9,008 nucleotides of DNA. Origin: CBFGWV01 sp965652545. Lineage in GTDB: Bacteria > Pseudomonadota > Gammaproteobacteria > Competibacterales > Competibacteraceae. Both the position numbers and the translations under genes were made by a program. Where the stretch lies: positions 1 through 9,008 of the forward strand of contig CBFGWV010000203.1 of assembly GCA_965652545.1 (NCBI GenBank), given 5' to 3'. Within the stretch, counting starts at the first letter, position 1. The number at the start of each line of letters is the position of its first letter. Below the pieces are notes generated by a model. It did not search any database. It was not told where the DNA came from and saw only the letters and a program-made list of their open reading frames with translations. Shown here piece by piece: positions 1 to 8,983 of this stretch.

Positions 1-34
1 CGGACACCAACCCGGACATATCGAAAGCGGTCAC
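1..34 (-). CDS. Possible 5' end of a gene leaving the window
   Basis: On the minus strand, 90 bases beyond the metH stop codon, a purine-rich Shine-Dalgarno-like run GAGGGGG (41-47) sits six bases before a GTG codon at 34-32. The frame then reads Met-Thr-Ala-Phe-Asp-Met-Ser-Gly-Leu-Val-Ser to the window edge with no stop. The ATG at 19-17 is an alternative start but lies about 21 bases from the ribosome-binding sequence. Only 11 codons are visible, so no function can be assigned. No terminator is seen between metH and this start, so co-transcription with metH is possible. The call rests only on the ribosome-binding sequence and its spacing. Confidence 0.35.
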   Translation of the reverse strand, partial: MTAFDMSGLVS

Positions 35-124
35 GACGCACCCCCTCAGGCGACGACGGCTGTGGGTATCCTAACCGCTTTGGGCTTCAGGGGCGGGGCC
101 GAGGCGTCCATTGCATGGCGCGGG

Positions 125-2808
<2,684 letters not shown>

Positions 2809-2812
<4 letters not shown>

Positions 2813-3825
2813 GCCGCCACCTCCTGCGCCCATTGGCGCGGGGGCAGCTCGGCCACCGCGCGGGCAATGGCACGAATATGGTCCGGTGTGCTGCCGCAGC
2901 AACCGCCGACGAGGTTGAGCAGGCCGCTGCCGGCGAACTCACGCAGGATGGCGGCCATCTCCTCGGGGGTCTGGTCGTATTCGCCGAACTCGTTGGGCAG
3001 CCCGGCATTGGGGTGGGCGCTGACGAACGTGTCGGCAGTATCGGCCAGGTCTTTGACATACGGGCGCATCAGGTCGGCGCCCAGGGCACAGTTGAGGCCG
3101 ACGACCAACGGCCGGGCGTGACGCACGGAGGCCCAGAAGGCCTTGGTGGTCTGGCCGGACAAGGTGCGGCCAGAGGCATCGGTGATGGTGCCGGAGATCA
3201 TCACCGGCAACTCCACGCCGGTGTCGGCGCGGTGGGCAAGAATCGCGAAAATCGCCGCCTTGGCGTTCAAAGTGTCGAAGATGGTCTCCACCAACAAGGC
3301 GTCGACGCCACCGGCCACCAAGCCTTCGACAGCCTCGCGATAAGCCGCGACCAGAGTGTCGAAATCGACATTGCGGGCACCGGGGTCGTTCACATCGGGG
3401 GAGATCGACGCGGTCCGGCTGGTGGGGCCGAGGACACCGGCGACAAAGCGCGGCCGGCCATCGGCGCGTTCGGCGGCCTGTGCCGCGTCGCGGGCGAGGC
3501 GAGCGGAGACCTCGTTGAGCTCGAAGGCCAGATCCTCCATGTGGTAATCGGCCATGGAGATGCGGTTGGCATTGAACGTGTTGGTTTCGACGACGTCCGC
3601 ACCGGCATCCAGGTAGGCGCGATGGATGTCGCGGATGATGTTCGGCTGGGTCAACGACAGCAGGTCGTTGTTACCCTTGAGGTCACTCGCCCAGTCGGCG
3701 AAGCGCTCGCCGCGGTAGTCGCTCTCACCGAGTTTGTAGCTCTGGATCATCGTGCCCATGGCCCCGTCCAGGATGAGAATGCGCTGGGCAAGTGCCTGGG
3801 CCAGACGGGTGGATGGGTTGCTCAT
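2809..3825 (-). CDS. metH: Methionine synthase homocysteine-binding subunit (homocysteine S-methyltransferase domain)
   Basis: This 338-residue protein matches the N-terminal homocysteine domain of MetH and ends where E. coli MetH continues into the folate domain. It opens with a typical MetH N-terminus (ILDGAMGTMIQ). It carries all three zinc ligands: Cys246 in GLNCALG, and Cys309-Cys310 in GGCCGS, against 247, 310 and 311 in E. coli. The zinc activates the homocysteine thiol. Together with the 895-residue downstream protein the total is 1,233 residues, close to the 1,227 of one-piece E. coli MetH, so nothing is missing. The ATG at 3825 has GGAGA four bases upstream. The stop overlaps the next start as ATGA, pointing to translational coupling and equal production of both subunits. 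Separate homocysteine modules of this kind are known in some proteobacteria (from memory, Xanthomonas and Burkholderia relatives). A stand-alone methyltransferase is less likely given its partner. Confidence 0.94.
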
Positions 3826-3952
3826 GGTGTCTCCGGTGATGGGTCAGCGTGCGCCAATGATCAGTAGGCCATTGCTCACAAATTGAGACAAGCTCAGGTT
3901 TTTCAGGATTAACTTGAATAGAATTACGGACAAATGTCTGGAGGGCGGACCC
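3826..3952. promoter_or_regulatory. Divergent control region between metH and the small gene-metR operon
   Basis: This 127-base AT-richer gap must hold promoters for metH (minus) and for the small gene-metR pair (plus). It contains TGAG-N5-CTCA at 3884-3896, resembling the E. coli MetR consensus TGAA-N5-TTCA with one matching change in each half. An overlapping CTCA-N5-TGAG lies at 3875-3887, and a looser TTCA-N9-TGAA at 3902-3918. On the plus strand TAGAAT (3919-3924) is a good -10 with no good -35, as expected of an activator-dependent promoter. The TGAG/CTCA dyad would then be centred near -41. I saw no convincing sigma-70 promoter for metH and no cobalamin or AdoMet riboswitch; the space is too short for a typical cobalamin riboswitch plus promoter. 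MetR control is inferred from the neighbours and from known regulation of metH by MetR in enteric bacteria. Confidence 0.5.
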
Positions 3953-4132
3953 ATGGCCGACATCATCCCGTTCAAGCGCAAACCCAAGCCCGACCCCAAC
4001 AAGCGCGCGCTGTGCGAGTCGGGGTTTCACAAATGGCAGACGGTCGGCACACCCTTCGATGTGAAGCAGGGCAAACTGGTCACGCGTTATCGCTGTGCCC
4101 GCTGCGGCAAAGAAAAAACGGAGGCGCGCTGA
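3953..4132 (+). CDS. Small putative zinc-binding protein upstream of metR
   Basis: This is a 59-residue basic protein of unknown function. It begins with a short hydrophobic stretch and a run of Lys, Arg and Pro. Cys21 and His26 (in LCESGFHKW) and Cys48-x2-Cys51 (in YRCARCGKEK) could form one zinc site of zinc-ribbon type. No signal peptide or membrane segment is visible. The start at 3953 is supported by GGAGGG at 3940-3945, seven bases upstream. An alternative TTG at 3914 would add 13 residues but has no comparable ribosome-binding sequence. The stop overlaps the metR start as TGATG, so the two are almost certainly co-transcribed and translationally coupled. The intact metal-ligand pattern and strong translation signal argue for a real gene. 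A role as a small nucleic-acid-binding or zinc-handling protein is speculation. Zinc is relevant to the neighbouring methionine synthase, but that link is only inference. Confidence 0.8.
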   Translation: MADIIPFKRKPKPDPNKRALCESGFHKWQTVGTPFDVKQGKLVTRYRCARCGKEKTEAR

Positions 4133-5061
4133 TGTACCTGGAACTGCGCCACCTGCGCACCCTGGCGGAGCTGCGTGATGCCGGCTCCCTGGCCCAGGCG
4201 GCCGAGCGCCTGCACCTGACCCAGTCGGCCTTGTCGCACCAGTTGAAAGCGCTGGAGGACTATTACGGACTGAGCCTGTTCGTGCGCAAGAGCCGCCCGG
4301 TGCGCTTCACCGCAGCCGGCCAGCGCCTGCTCAACGCGGCCGATCGCATCCTGCCCGAGCTGATCGCCACCGAGCGTGACCTGTCGCGCTTCGCCGGTGG
4401 CGAGGCCGGGCGCCTGCATATCGCCATGGAGTGCCACTCCTGCTTCGACTGGCTGGTGCCCACGCTGGACACCTTCCGCGATGCCTGGCCGGCGGTGGAG
4501 TTGGACATTCTCATGGGCTTGAGCTTCCAGGGTTTGGATGCGCTGACCCGCGGCGATGCGGACCTGATGGTCACCAGCGACCCGGTCGACGACCCGGCCA
4601 TCCACTACGAGCCGCTGTTCCGCTATCAGAGCCTGCTGGCGCTGGCCAAGGACCACCCGCTGACGGCCAAGGAGTGGATCGCACCGGAAGACTTGGCCGG
4701 CCAGATCCTGATCTGCTACCCGGTGGGCAGAGAGAAGCTGGATATTTTCAAGTATTTTCTCGACCCCGCCGGTGTGGAGCCGGCCGAGGTGCGCTTCACC
4801 GAACTCACGGTGATGATCATGCAACTGGTGGCCAGCCAACGCGGCGTCGCTGCCCTGCCCAACTGGGTGATGGGCGAGTACCTGGCGCGCGACTATGTGG
4901 CCTCCCGCCCCATCGGTGAGCATCCGCCCTGGATCACCTTGAGCGCGGCCATGCGTGTGGACGATGCCAGGCTGCCCTATATGCGCGATTTCGTGGGCAC
5001 CGCTCGCCAGGTCGCGATCAAGGTGCTGGGCGGGGTGAAACCACCAAACGGCACGGTATAA
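4132..5061 (+). CDS. metR: LysR-type transcriptional activator of methionine genes, MetR
   Basis: This 309-residue LysR-family regulator closely follows E. coli MetR (317 residues). The N-terminal winged helix-turn-helix (about 1-60) has the GSLAQAAERLHLTQSALSHQ core and FVRKSRPVRFT. The effector domain carries the MetR signature AMECHSCFDWL, then DLMVTSD, ICYPVGREKLD and GVAALPNWV. In enteric bacteria MetR uses homocysteine as co-effector and controls metE, metH and other methionine genes. The ATG at 4132 shares its A with the stop of the small upstream gene and has GGAGG at 4120-4124. The alternative in-frame start further upstream overlaps that gene and is rejected. metH lies divergently across the small gene, so the regulator sits next to its expected target. 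metE is not in this window. No terminator is seen after metR. Confidence 0.93.
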   Translation: MYLELRHLRTLAELRDAGSLAQAAERLHLTQSALSHQLKALEDYYGLSLFVRKSRPVRFTAAGQRLLNAADRILPELIATERDLSRFAGGEAGRLHIAMECHSCFDWLVPTLDTFRDAWPAVELDILMGLSFQGLDALTRGDADLMVTSDPVDDPAIHYEPLFRYQSLLALAKDHPLTAKEWIAPEDLAGQILICYPVGREKLDIFKYFLDPAGVEPAEVRFTELTVMIMQLVASQRGVAALPNWVMGEYLARDYVASRPIGEHPPWITLSAAMRVDDARLPYMRDFVGTARQVAIKVLGGVKPPNGTV

Positions 5062-5080
5062 CGCAATGCCGAATCCATCG

Positions 5081-5108
5081 TTCACAGCGCGGAAGGGCGT
5101 GCTAGGCT
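5081..5108 (+). promoter_or_regulatory. Candidate sigma-70 promoter of lsfA
   Basis: In the 86-base gap between metR and lsfA, TTCACA (5081-5086, five of six matches to the -35 consensus) is followed after 16 bases by TAGGCT (5103-5108), a weak GC-rich -10. Transcription would start near 5115, about 33 bases before the lsfA ATG. No clear OxyR-type or other dyad is visible. Read-through from metR is an alternative. Confidence 0.35.
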
Positions 5109-5147
5109 CGGTGAGTTTCCACAATGACGACTCGCAGGAGGTATGCC

Positions 5148-5783
5148 ATGAGCTTACGTTTGGGCGATACCGCCCCCGACTTCACCGCTGAATCCACCGC
5201 GGGCGAGATCAACTTCCACGACTACCTGGGCGATAGCTGGGGTGTGCTGTTCTCCCACCCCAAGGACTTCACCCCGGTGTGCACCACCGAGCTGGGCGAG
5301 GTGGCCCGGCTGAAGCCGGAGTTCGACAAGCGCAATGTCAAGGTCGTCGGCTTGTCGGTCGACCCATTGGCCGATCACAACGCGTGGGCCGGAGACATCG
5401 CCGAGACCCAGGGCCATGCGTTGAATTTTCCGCTGTTGGCCGATCCGCAGCGCAAGGTCTCCGATGCCTACGGGATGATCCACCCCAACGCCAACGACAC
5501 CTTGACCGTGCGTTCGGTGTTCATCATCGACCCGGCCAAGAAGATCCGCCTGATCATCACCTACCCGGCTAGCACCGGGCGCAACTTCGATGAGATCCTG
5601 CGGGTGATCGACTCACTCCAGCTCACCGACGGCTACAAAGTGGCCACACCGGTGAACTGGAAGGACGGCGATGATGTGATCATCGTCCCGGCCTTGTCGG
5701 ACGAGGATGCCAAGGGTCGCTTCCCCAAAGGATGGAAGGCGCTCAAGCCCTATCTGCGTGTCACCCCGCAGCCAAACAAGTAG
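5148..5783 (+). CDS. lsfA: 1-Cys peroxiredoxin, LsfA/Prx6 type
   Basis: This 211-residue cytoplasmic thiol peroxidase reduces hydrogen peroxide and organic hydroperoxides. The thioredoxin-fold AhpC/TSA domain fills roughly residues 4-160. The catalytic signature is Pro38-x3-Thr42-x2-Cys45 in HPKDFTPVCTTE, and Arg122 in DTLTVRS is the likely conserved active-site arginine. Cys45 is the only cysteine, so there is no resolving cysteine and reduction needs an outside thiol donor. The C-terminal extension (SLQLTDGYKVATPVNW to LKPYLRVTPQP) is typical of the Prx6 subgroup. Sequence and length closely resemble Pseudomonas LsfA as I recall it (about 212 residues), where the protein is tied to sulfur starvation and oxidative stress. 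The ATG at 5148 has a full AGGAGG at 5136-5141, six bases upstream. An in-frame ATG at 5124 lies before that signal and is rejected. The gene ends just before a strong terminator. Confidence 0.95.
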   Translation: MSLRLGDTAPDFTAESTAGEINFHDYLGDSWGVLFSHPKDFTPVCTTELGEVARLKPEFDKRNVKVVGLSVDPLADHNAWAGDIAETQGHALNFPLLADPQRKVSDAYGMIHPNANDTLTVRSVFIIDPAKKIRLIITYPASTGRNFDEILRVIDSLQLTDGYKVATPVNWKDGDDVIIVPALSDEDAKGRFPKGWKALKPYLRVTPQPNK

Positions 5784-5805
5784 TCGCATCCTTGTGACAC
5801 CCCAG

Positions 5806-5840
5806 CCCGCCGTCAAGCAATTGATGGCGGGTTTTTTTTT
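5806..5840 (+). terminator. Intrinsic terminator of lsfA
   Basis: An 11-base-pair stem (5806-5816 with 5821-5831, one G-T wobble) closes on a GCAA loop, a GNRA-type tetraloop, and is followed directly by nine T residues (5832-5840). It begins 22 bases after the lsfA stop. The stop codon of the convergent lipoprotein gene lies inside the T run. In the opposite direction no T run follows the hairpin, so it should act mainly on plus-strand transcripts. Confidence 0.93.
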
Positions 5841-6558
5841 ACAGGCTCGTCGCCGAACCTGCGACCCGGGCACCGGCGCAGTAGTCATCGGTGTCCTGCA
5901 CGGCCAGCACGGTCGCCGTCGCCCGGTTGCGGACGACGAACTCGGCCGGGCCCACCTTGTCCGCCGCCGGGTTCCAATTGAAGGTGTACCCCAGACGCGT
6001 CCACGGATAACCGTTGGGCGACTGGTAGGACATGGCCGAACGATTGGCGAACCAAGTGCGGTATTCATCCGACACCTCGGCCGGGAAATCCGCATGGCAA
6101 CGGCTGTTCGCCAGGCTGGGATCGGCACAGGGGCGGAACATGTCGTCGGTATTCACCGCCAGGGTGACGAACTTGCGCTGATCGTTGTCCTTGGGCGGCA
6201 AGCCCAGGAGTTGCTGGAGGTTGAGCATGCGCATCCGCGGTGCAAAAGCTTGGCACCGCGTCTGCACGGCGCCTTCCAGGGTGACCCAGACATCTCCGCG
6301 CTCCAGCGTGATATCCGCACCCGGCGGATAGCCGTCGGCGAATTCGGTCCAGGTGACCACCGTGGCCACCGGCGCATTGATCACCGGCAACGGCTGGATC
6401 TCTGCCGCTTCGATGACAGCCGCATCGGTGATGGCGGCACGGTAGTCCGCATGCGCGGCTGCGGTATCCGGCCCCGGCGGGGTTTCGGGTGCAGTGGTGG
6501 CGCAGCCGGACAGCGCAGCCCACAACACGACGGAGACGGTTTGACGACCTGCTTGCAT
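5839..6558 (-). CDS. Uncharacterised lipoprotein, probably exported to the outer membrane
   Basis: This 239-residue protein belongs to no family I recognise. The first 18 residues form a lipoprotein signal peptide ending in the lipobox Leu16-Ser17-Gly18-Cys19. Ala at +2 predicts outer-membrane sorting under the usual Lol rule. A Pro/Ala-rich linker follows, then a mature domain with four further cysteines (102, 144, 154, 227) that could form disulfides in the periplasm. Its most distinctive segment is EYRTWFANRSAM followed by SYQSPNGYPWTRLGYTFNW (about 165-195), aromatic-rich and likely the conserved core. No catalytic signature is evident. The ATG at 6558 is chosen because it places the signal peptide at the N-terminus and has AGGG seven bases upstream; a TTG 30 bases further out would give a poorer signal sequence. 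The gene converges on lsfA and diverges from glcB. No functional link to either is visible. Confidence 0.85.
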   Translation of the reverse strand: MQAGRQTVSVVLWAALSGCATTAPETPPGPDTAAAHADYRAAITDAAVIEAAEIQPLPVINAPVATVVTWTEFADGYPPGADITLERGDVWVTLEGAVQTRCQAFAPRMRMLNLQQLLGLPPKDNDQRKFVTLAVNTDDMFRPCADPSLANSRCHADFPAEVSDEYRTWFANRSAMSYQSPNGYPWTRLGYTFNWNPAADKVGPAEFVVRNRATATVLAVQDTDDYCAGARVAGSATSL

Positions 6559-6588
6559 GTCACTGCCCTGTGCGAAAGTCCGTTCCAA

Positions 6589-6604
6589 TTGAACAGGTGT
6601 TCAA
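6589..6604. promoter_or_regulatory. 16-base perfect palindrome, candidate operator
   Basis: TTGAACA-GG-TGTTCAA is a perfect 7-2-7 inverted repeat, 31-46 bases upstream of the lipoprotein start codon and about 160 bases upstream of glcB. The size, symmetry and position fit the operator of a dimeric repressor, for example of the TetR family. No regulator gene for it is in the window. Assignment to a family is a guess from shape only. Confidence 0.45.
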
Positions 6605-6692
6605 AAGCTACCCCAGGGCCAGGAACGCCGCCAGCGAAGGATGTCACAAAAGTCGAGTTGAGAATGGGCGAGCCAAGTAGCTTGAACCTGCG

Positions 6693-6729
6693 TTTCCGAA
6701 CTGCGAAAATCATTTCCACAGTTCGGAAA
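6693..6729. repeat. 11-base perfect inverted repeat in the glcB promoter region
   Basis: TTTCCGAACTG (6693-6703) and CAGTTCGGAAA (6719-6729) are perfect inverted copies separated by 15 bases. The pair spans the candidate -10 and transcription start of glcB and ends 35 bases before its ATG. The spacer contains further TTTCC and GAAA elements, so several overlapping half-sites can be drawn. It could be a regulator-binding site or an RNA hairpin in the leader. No T run follows, so it is not a standard terminator. Confidence 0.6.
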
Positions 6730-6764
6730 TACCACGTCTGACTTCCTGATCGAGGTTCGTTGCC

Positions 6765-8933
6765 ATGACCGAGCGCGTCACCATTGGCGGATTGCATATC
6801 GCGAAGCCGCTGTACGATTTCGTTTCAACTGAGGCGGTGCCCGGGACGGGTATCGATGCCGACAGTTTCTGGAGCGACTTTGCCCGACTGGTTGCCGACC
6901 TGGCGCCGCGCAATCGTGAGTTGCTGGCCAAGCGGGACAGCTTGCAGGCGCGAATCGACCAGTGGCATTCGGCTCGCAAGGGCCAGCCGCACGACGCGGC
7001 CGCCTACAAGACGTTCCTCCAGGACATCGGCTACCTGCTGCCCGAGCCGGCATCGGTGCAGGTCACTACGGCCAATGTCGACCCAGAGATCGCCGCCGTC
7101 GCCGGTCCGCAGCTCGTCGTGCCGGTGATGAACGCCCGTTATGCGCTCAACGCGGCCAATGCGCGCTGGGGGTCGTTGTACGATGCCTTGTACGGCACCG
7201 ATGCCATCGCGGAAACCGACGGCGCGGAGAGAGGCGAGGGGTTCAACCCCGTGCGCGGCGCCCGGGTCGTGGCCTTCGCCGCCACCGTGCTCGACGACAT
7301 CGCCCCGCTGGCCAATGGGCGCCACGCCGATGTGACGGCGTATGCGGTCATCGAGGGCAGCCTGCGCGCCAGCCTCAACGACGGTAGCAGCTCGGCACTT
7401 GCCGACCCGTCGGCACTGGCTGGCTACCAGGGTGCGCCCAGGGCACCGACGGCCATTCTCCTGCGCCACCATGGCCTGCATGCGGAGATCCAGATCGACC
7501 CCGACCACCCCATCGGCAGGACGCATGCAGCCGGTGTCAAGGATGTGATCATGGAGTCGGCGCTGACCACGATCCAGGACTGCGAGGACTCGGTCGCCGC
7601 CGTGGATGGCGAGGACAAGACCATCGTTTATCGCAACTGGCTGGGCCTGATGAAGGGCGACCTGGAAGCGGGGTTCGAGAAAGGCGGCAAGACGGTCACC
7701 CGCCGCCTGAACCCGGACCGGGCCTACCTGGACCCTGACGGCAAGGCCTTCACTCTCCCCGGCCGTTCGCTAATGCTGATCCGCAACGTCGGCCACCTGA
7801 TGACGACCCCCGCGGTGCTGGACGGCGAGGGCAACGAAGTCCCCGAAGGCATGCTGGATGCGATGGTCACGGCACTCATCGCGCTGCATGATCTCAAGGG
7901 CCTGAACACCCTGCGTAACAGCCGCACCGGCTCCATGTATATCGTCAAGCCCAAGATGCACGGTCCGGAGGAAGTCGCCTTCGCCTGCACGCTGTTCGAC
8001 CGTGTCGAGCAGGCGCTGAAGCTCGCGCCCAACACCTTGAAAATCGGCATCATGGACGAAGAGCGTCGCACCACTGTGAATCTGAAGGCCTGTATCGAGG
8101 CCGCCCGCCAGCGGGTGATCTTCATCAATACCGGCTTTCTCGACCGCACCGGCGACGAGATCCACACCTGCATGGAAGCCGGCCCGGTGGTGCGCAAGGC
8201 CGCGATGAAGTCGCAGCGCTGGATCATCGCCTACGAAGACTGGAACGTGGACACGGGCCTGGCCTGCGGTCTGAAGGAACACGCCCAGATCGGCAAGGGC
8301 ATGTGGGCCATGCCCGACCTGATGGCCGATATGCTGAGGACCAAGATCGGCCATCCGCGGGCCGGCGCCAATTGCGCTTGGGTGCCCTCGCCCACTGCGG
8401 CGACCTTGCATGCCATTCATTACCACCAGGTGGATGTCGCCGCACGCCAGGACGAACTGGCTGGCCAGCGTCGCGCCAGTGTGGACGACCTGCTCACCCT
8501 GCCACTGCTGACGGAGGATCTGACCGCCGAGGCCGTGCAGCAGGAGCTGGACAACAATTGCCAGGGCATTCTCGGTTATGTGGTGCGCTGGGTGGATCAG
8601 GGCGTGGGCTGCTCCAAGGTGCCGGATATCGAGGATGTGGGGCTGATGGAAGACCGCGCGACGCTGCGGATTTCCAGCCAGCACATCGCCAATTGGTTGC
8701 ATCACCGGCTGGTGAGTGAAGGGCAGGTGCGGGAGACCATGACCCGGATGGCCGGCGTGGTGGACCGGCAGAATGCCGCCGATATGGCCTACCGGCCGAT
8801 GGCCACGGACCCGGAGGGCTCGATCGCCTTCCAGGCGGCTTGCGATCTGGTGTTCAAGGGACGGGAGCAGCCCAATGGCTACACCGAGCCGGTTCTCCAT
8901 CGGCGCCGGCGTGAGGCCAAGGCGGGGCAGTAA
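6765..8933 (+). CDS. glcB: Malate synthase G
   Basis: This 722-residue cytoplasmic enzyme condenses glyoxylate with acetyl-CoA to give malate and CoA, the second step of the glyoxylate shunt, allowing growth on acetate, fatty acids or glycolate. It is collinear with E. coli GlcB (723 residues). Active-site residues are present: Arg340 in LIRNVGHLMT (E. coli Arg338), Glu432 in GIMDEERRT (Glu427), Asp460 in FLDRTGDEIHT (Asp455) and the catalytic base Asp630 in LMEDRATLRISS (Asp631). The three-residue shift between the first two pairs is explained by a longer loop after DLKG. IGKGMWAMPDLMADM and WVPSPTAATLHA are also intact, as is the C-terminal QPNGYTEP. GCSKVPD keeps one cysteine that is oxidation-prone in the E. 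coli enzyme; the other, near the C-terminus, appears shifted (AFQAACDL). The ATG at 6765 has GAGG nine bases upstream. No glycolate oxidase (glcDEF) or isocitrate lyase gene is in the window. Confidence 0.97.
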   Translation: MTERVTIGGLHIAKPLYDFVSTEAVPGTGIDADSFWSDFARLVADLAPRNRELLAKRDSLQARIDQWHSARKGQPHDAAAYKTFLQDIGYLLPEPASVQVTTANVDPEIAAVAGPQLVVPVMNARYALNAANARWGSLYDALYGTDAIAETDGAERGEGFNPVRGARVVAFAATVLDDIAPLANGRHADVTAYAVIEGSLRASLNDGSSSALADPSALAGYQGAPRAPTAILLRHHGLHAEIQIDPDHPIGRTHAAGVKDVIMESALTTIQDCEDSVAAVDGEDKTIVYRNWLGLMKGDLEAGFEKGGKTVTRRLNPDRAYLDPDGKAFTLPGRSLMLIRNVGHLMTTPAVLDGEGNEVPEGMLDAMVTALIALHDLKGLNTLRNSRTGSMYIVKPKMHGPEEVAFACTLFDRVEQALKLAPNTLKIGIMDEERRTTVNLKACIEAARQRVIFINTGFLDRTGDEIHTCMEAGPVVRKAAMKSQRWIIAYEDWNVDTGLACGLKEHAQIGKGMWAMPDLMADMLRTKIGHPRAGANCAWVPSPTAATLHAIHYHQVDVAARQDELAGQRRASVDDLLTLPLLTEDLTAEAVQQELDNNCQGILGYVVRWVDQGVGCSKVPDIEDVGLMEDRATLRISSQHIANWLHHRLVSEGQVRETMTRMAGVVDRQNAADMAYRPMATDPEGSIAFQAACDLVFKGREQPNGYTEPVLHRRRREAKAGQ

Positions 8934-8969
8934 GCGTTCGGTGACTTGGGTTGGGGTTGTGCTGCACAC

Positions 8970-8983
8970 CCCGCCCTTGCGGG
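8970..8983 (+). other. Short GC hairpin downstream of glcB
   Basis: CCCGC (8970-8974) and GCGGG (8979-8983) can pair around a CCTT loop, 36 bases after the glcB stop. A surrounding CACC and GGGTG could extend it imperfectly. There is no T run, so it is at best a weak or factor-assisted terminator. The remaining bases to the window edge show no coding signal I can support. Confidence 0.25.

Larger units (their letters stand above)
6559..6764. promoter_or_regulatory. Divergent control region between the lipoprotein gene and glcB
   Basis: These 206 bases hold no gene that I can support. They must carry the promoters of both flanking genes and contain two perfect inverted repeats, listed separately. 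For glcB, TTGAAC (6682-6687) and GAAAAT (6705-6710) with a 17-base spacer are a plausible sigma-70 pair, four of six matches each, giving a start near 6717. The glcB ribosome-binding sequence is GAGG at 6752-6755. No convincing promoter was found for the lipoprotein gene. Confidence 0.45.

Noticed and set aside
3854..3874. Short inverted repeat CAATG-N10-CATTG in the metH leader
   Set aside because: Five-base arms with a ten-base spacer are expected by chance in a region this long, and no link to a known site is evident.
3826..3952. Cobalamin or AdoMet/SAH riboswitch upstream of metH
   Set aside because: The gap is only 127 bases and shared by two divergent promoters. I saw no conserved riboswitch core such as a B12 box, and no leader terminator or sequester hairpin.
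3914..3952. Upstream TTG start that would extend the small zinc-binding protein by 13 residues
   Set aside because: The ATG at 3953 has a strong GGAGGG at ideal spacing. The TTG has none and overlaps the candidate promoter.
4087..5124. Antisense open frame opposite metR
   Set aside because: metR in the other strand is unmistakable. The antisense protein is His/Gln/Gly-rich shadow sequence.
5124..5147. Earlier ATG for the peroxiredoxin, adding eight residues
   Set aside because: It lies before the AGGAGG at 5136-5141 that serves the ATG at 5148, and LsfA-type proteins begin Met-Ser-Leu-Arg-Leu-Gly as seen from the later start.
7770..8969. Antisense open frame of about 399 codons opposite glcB
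   Set aside because: It mirrors a highly conserved enzyme gene whose catalytic motifs are all intact. The antisense product has no recognisable domain and shows shadow composition.
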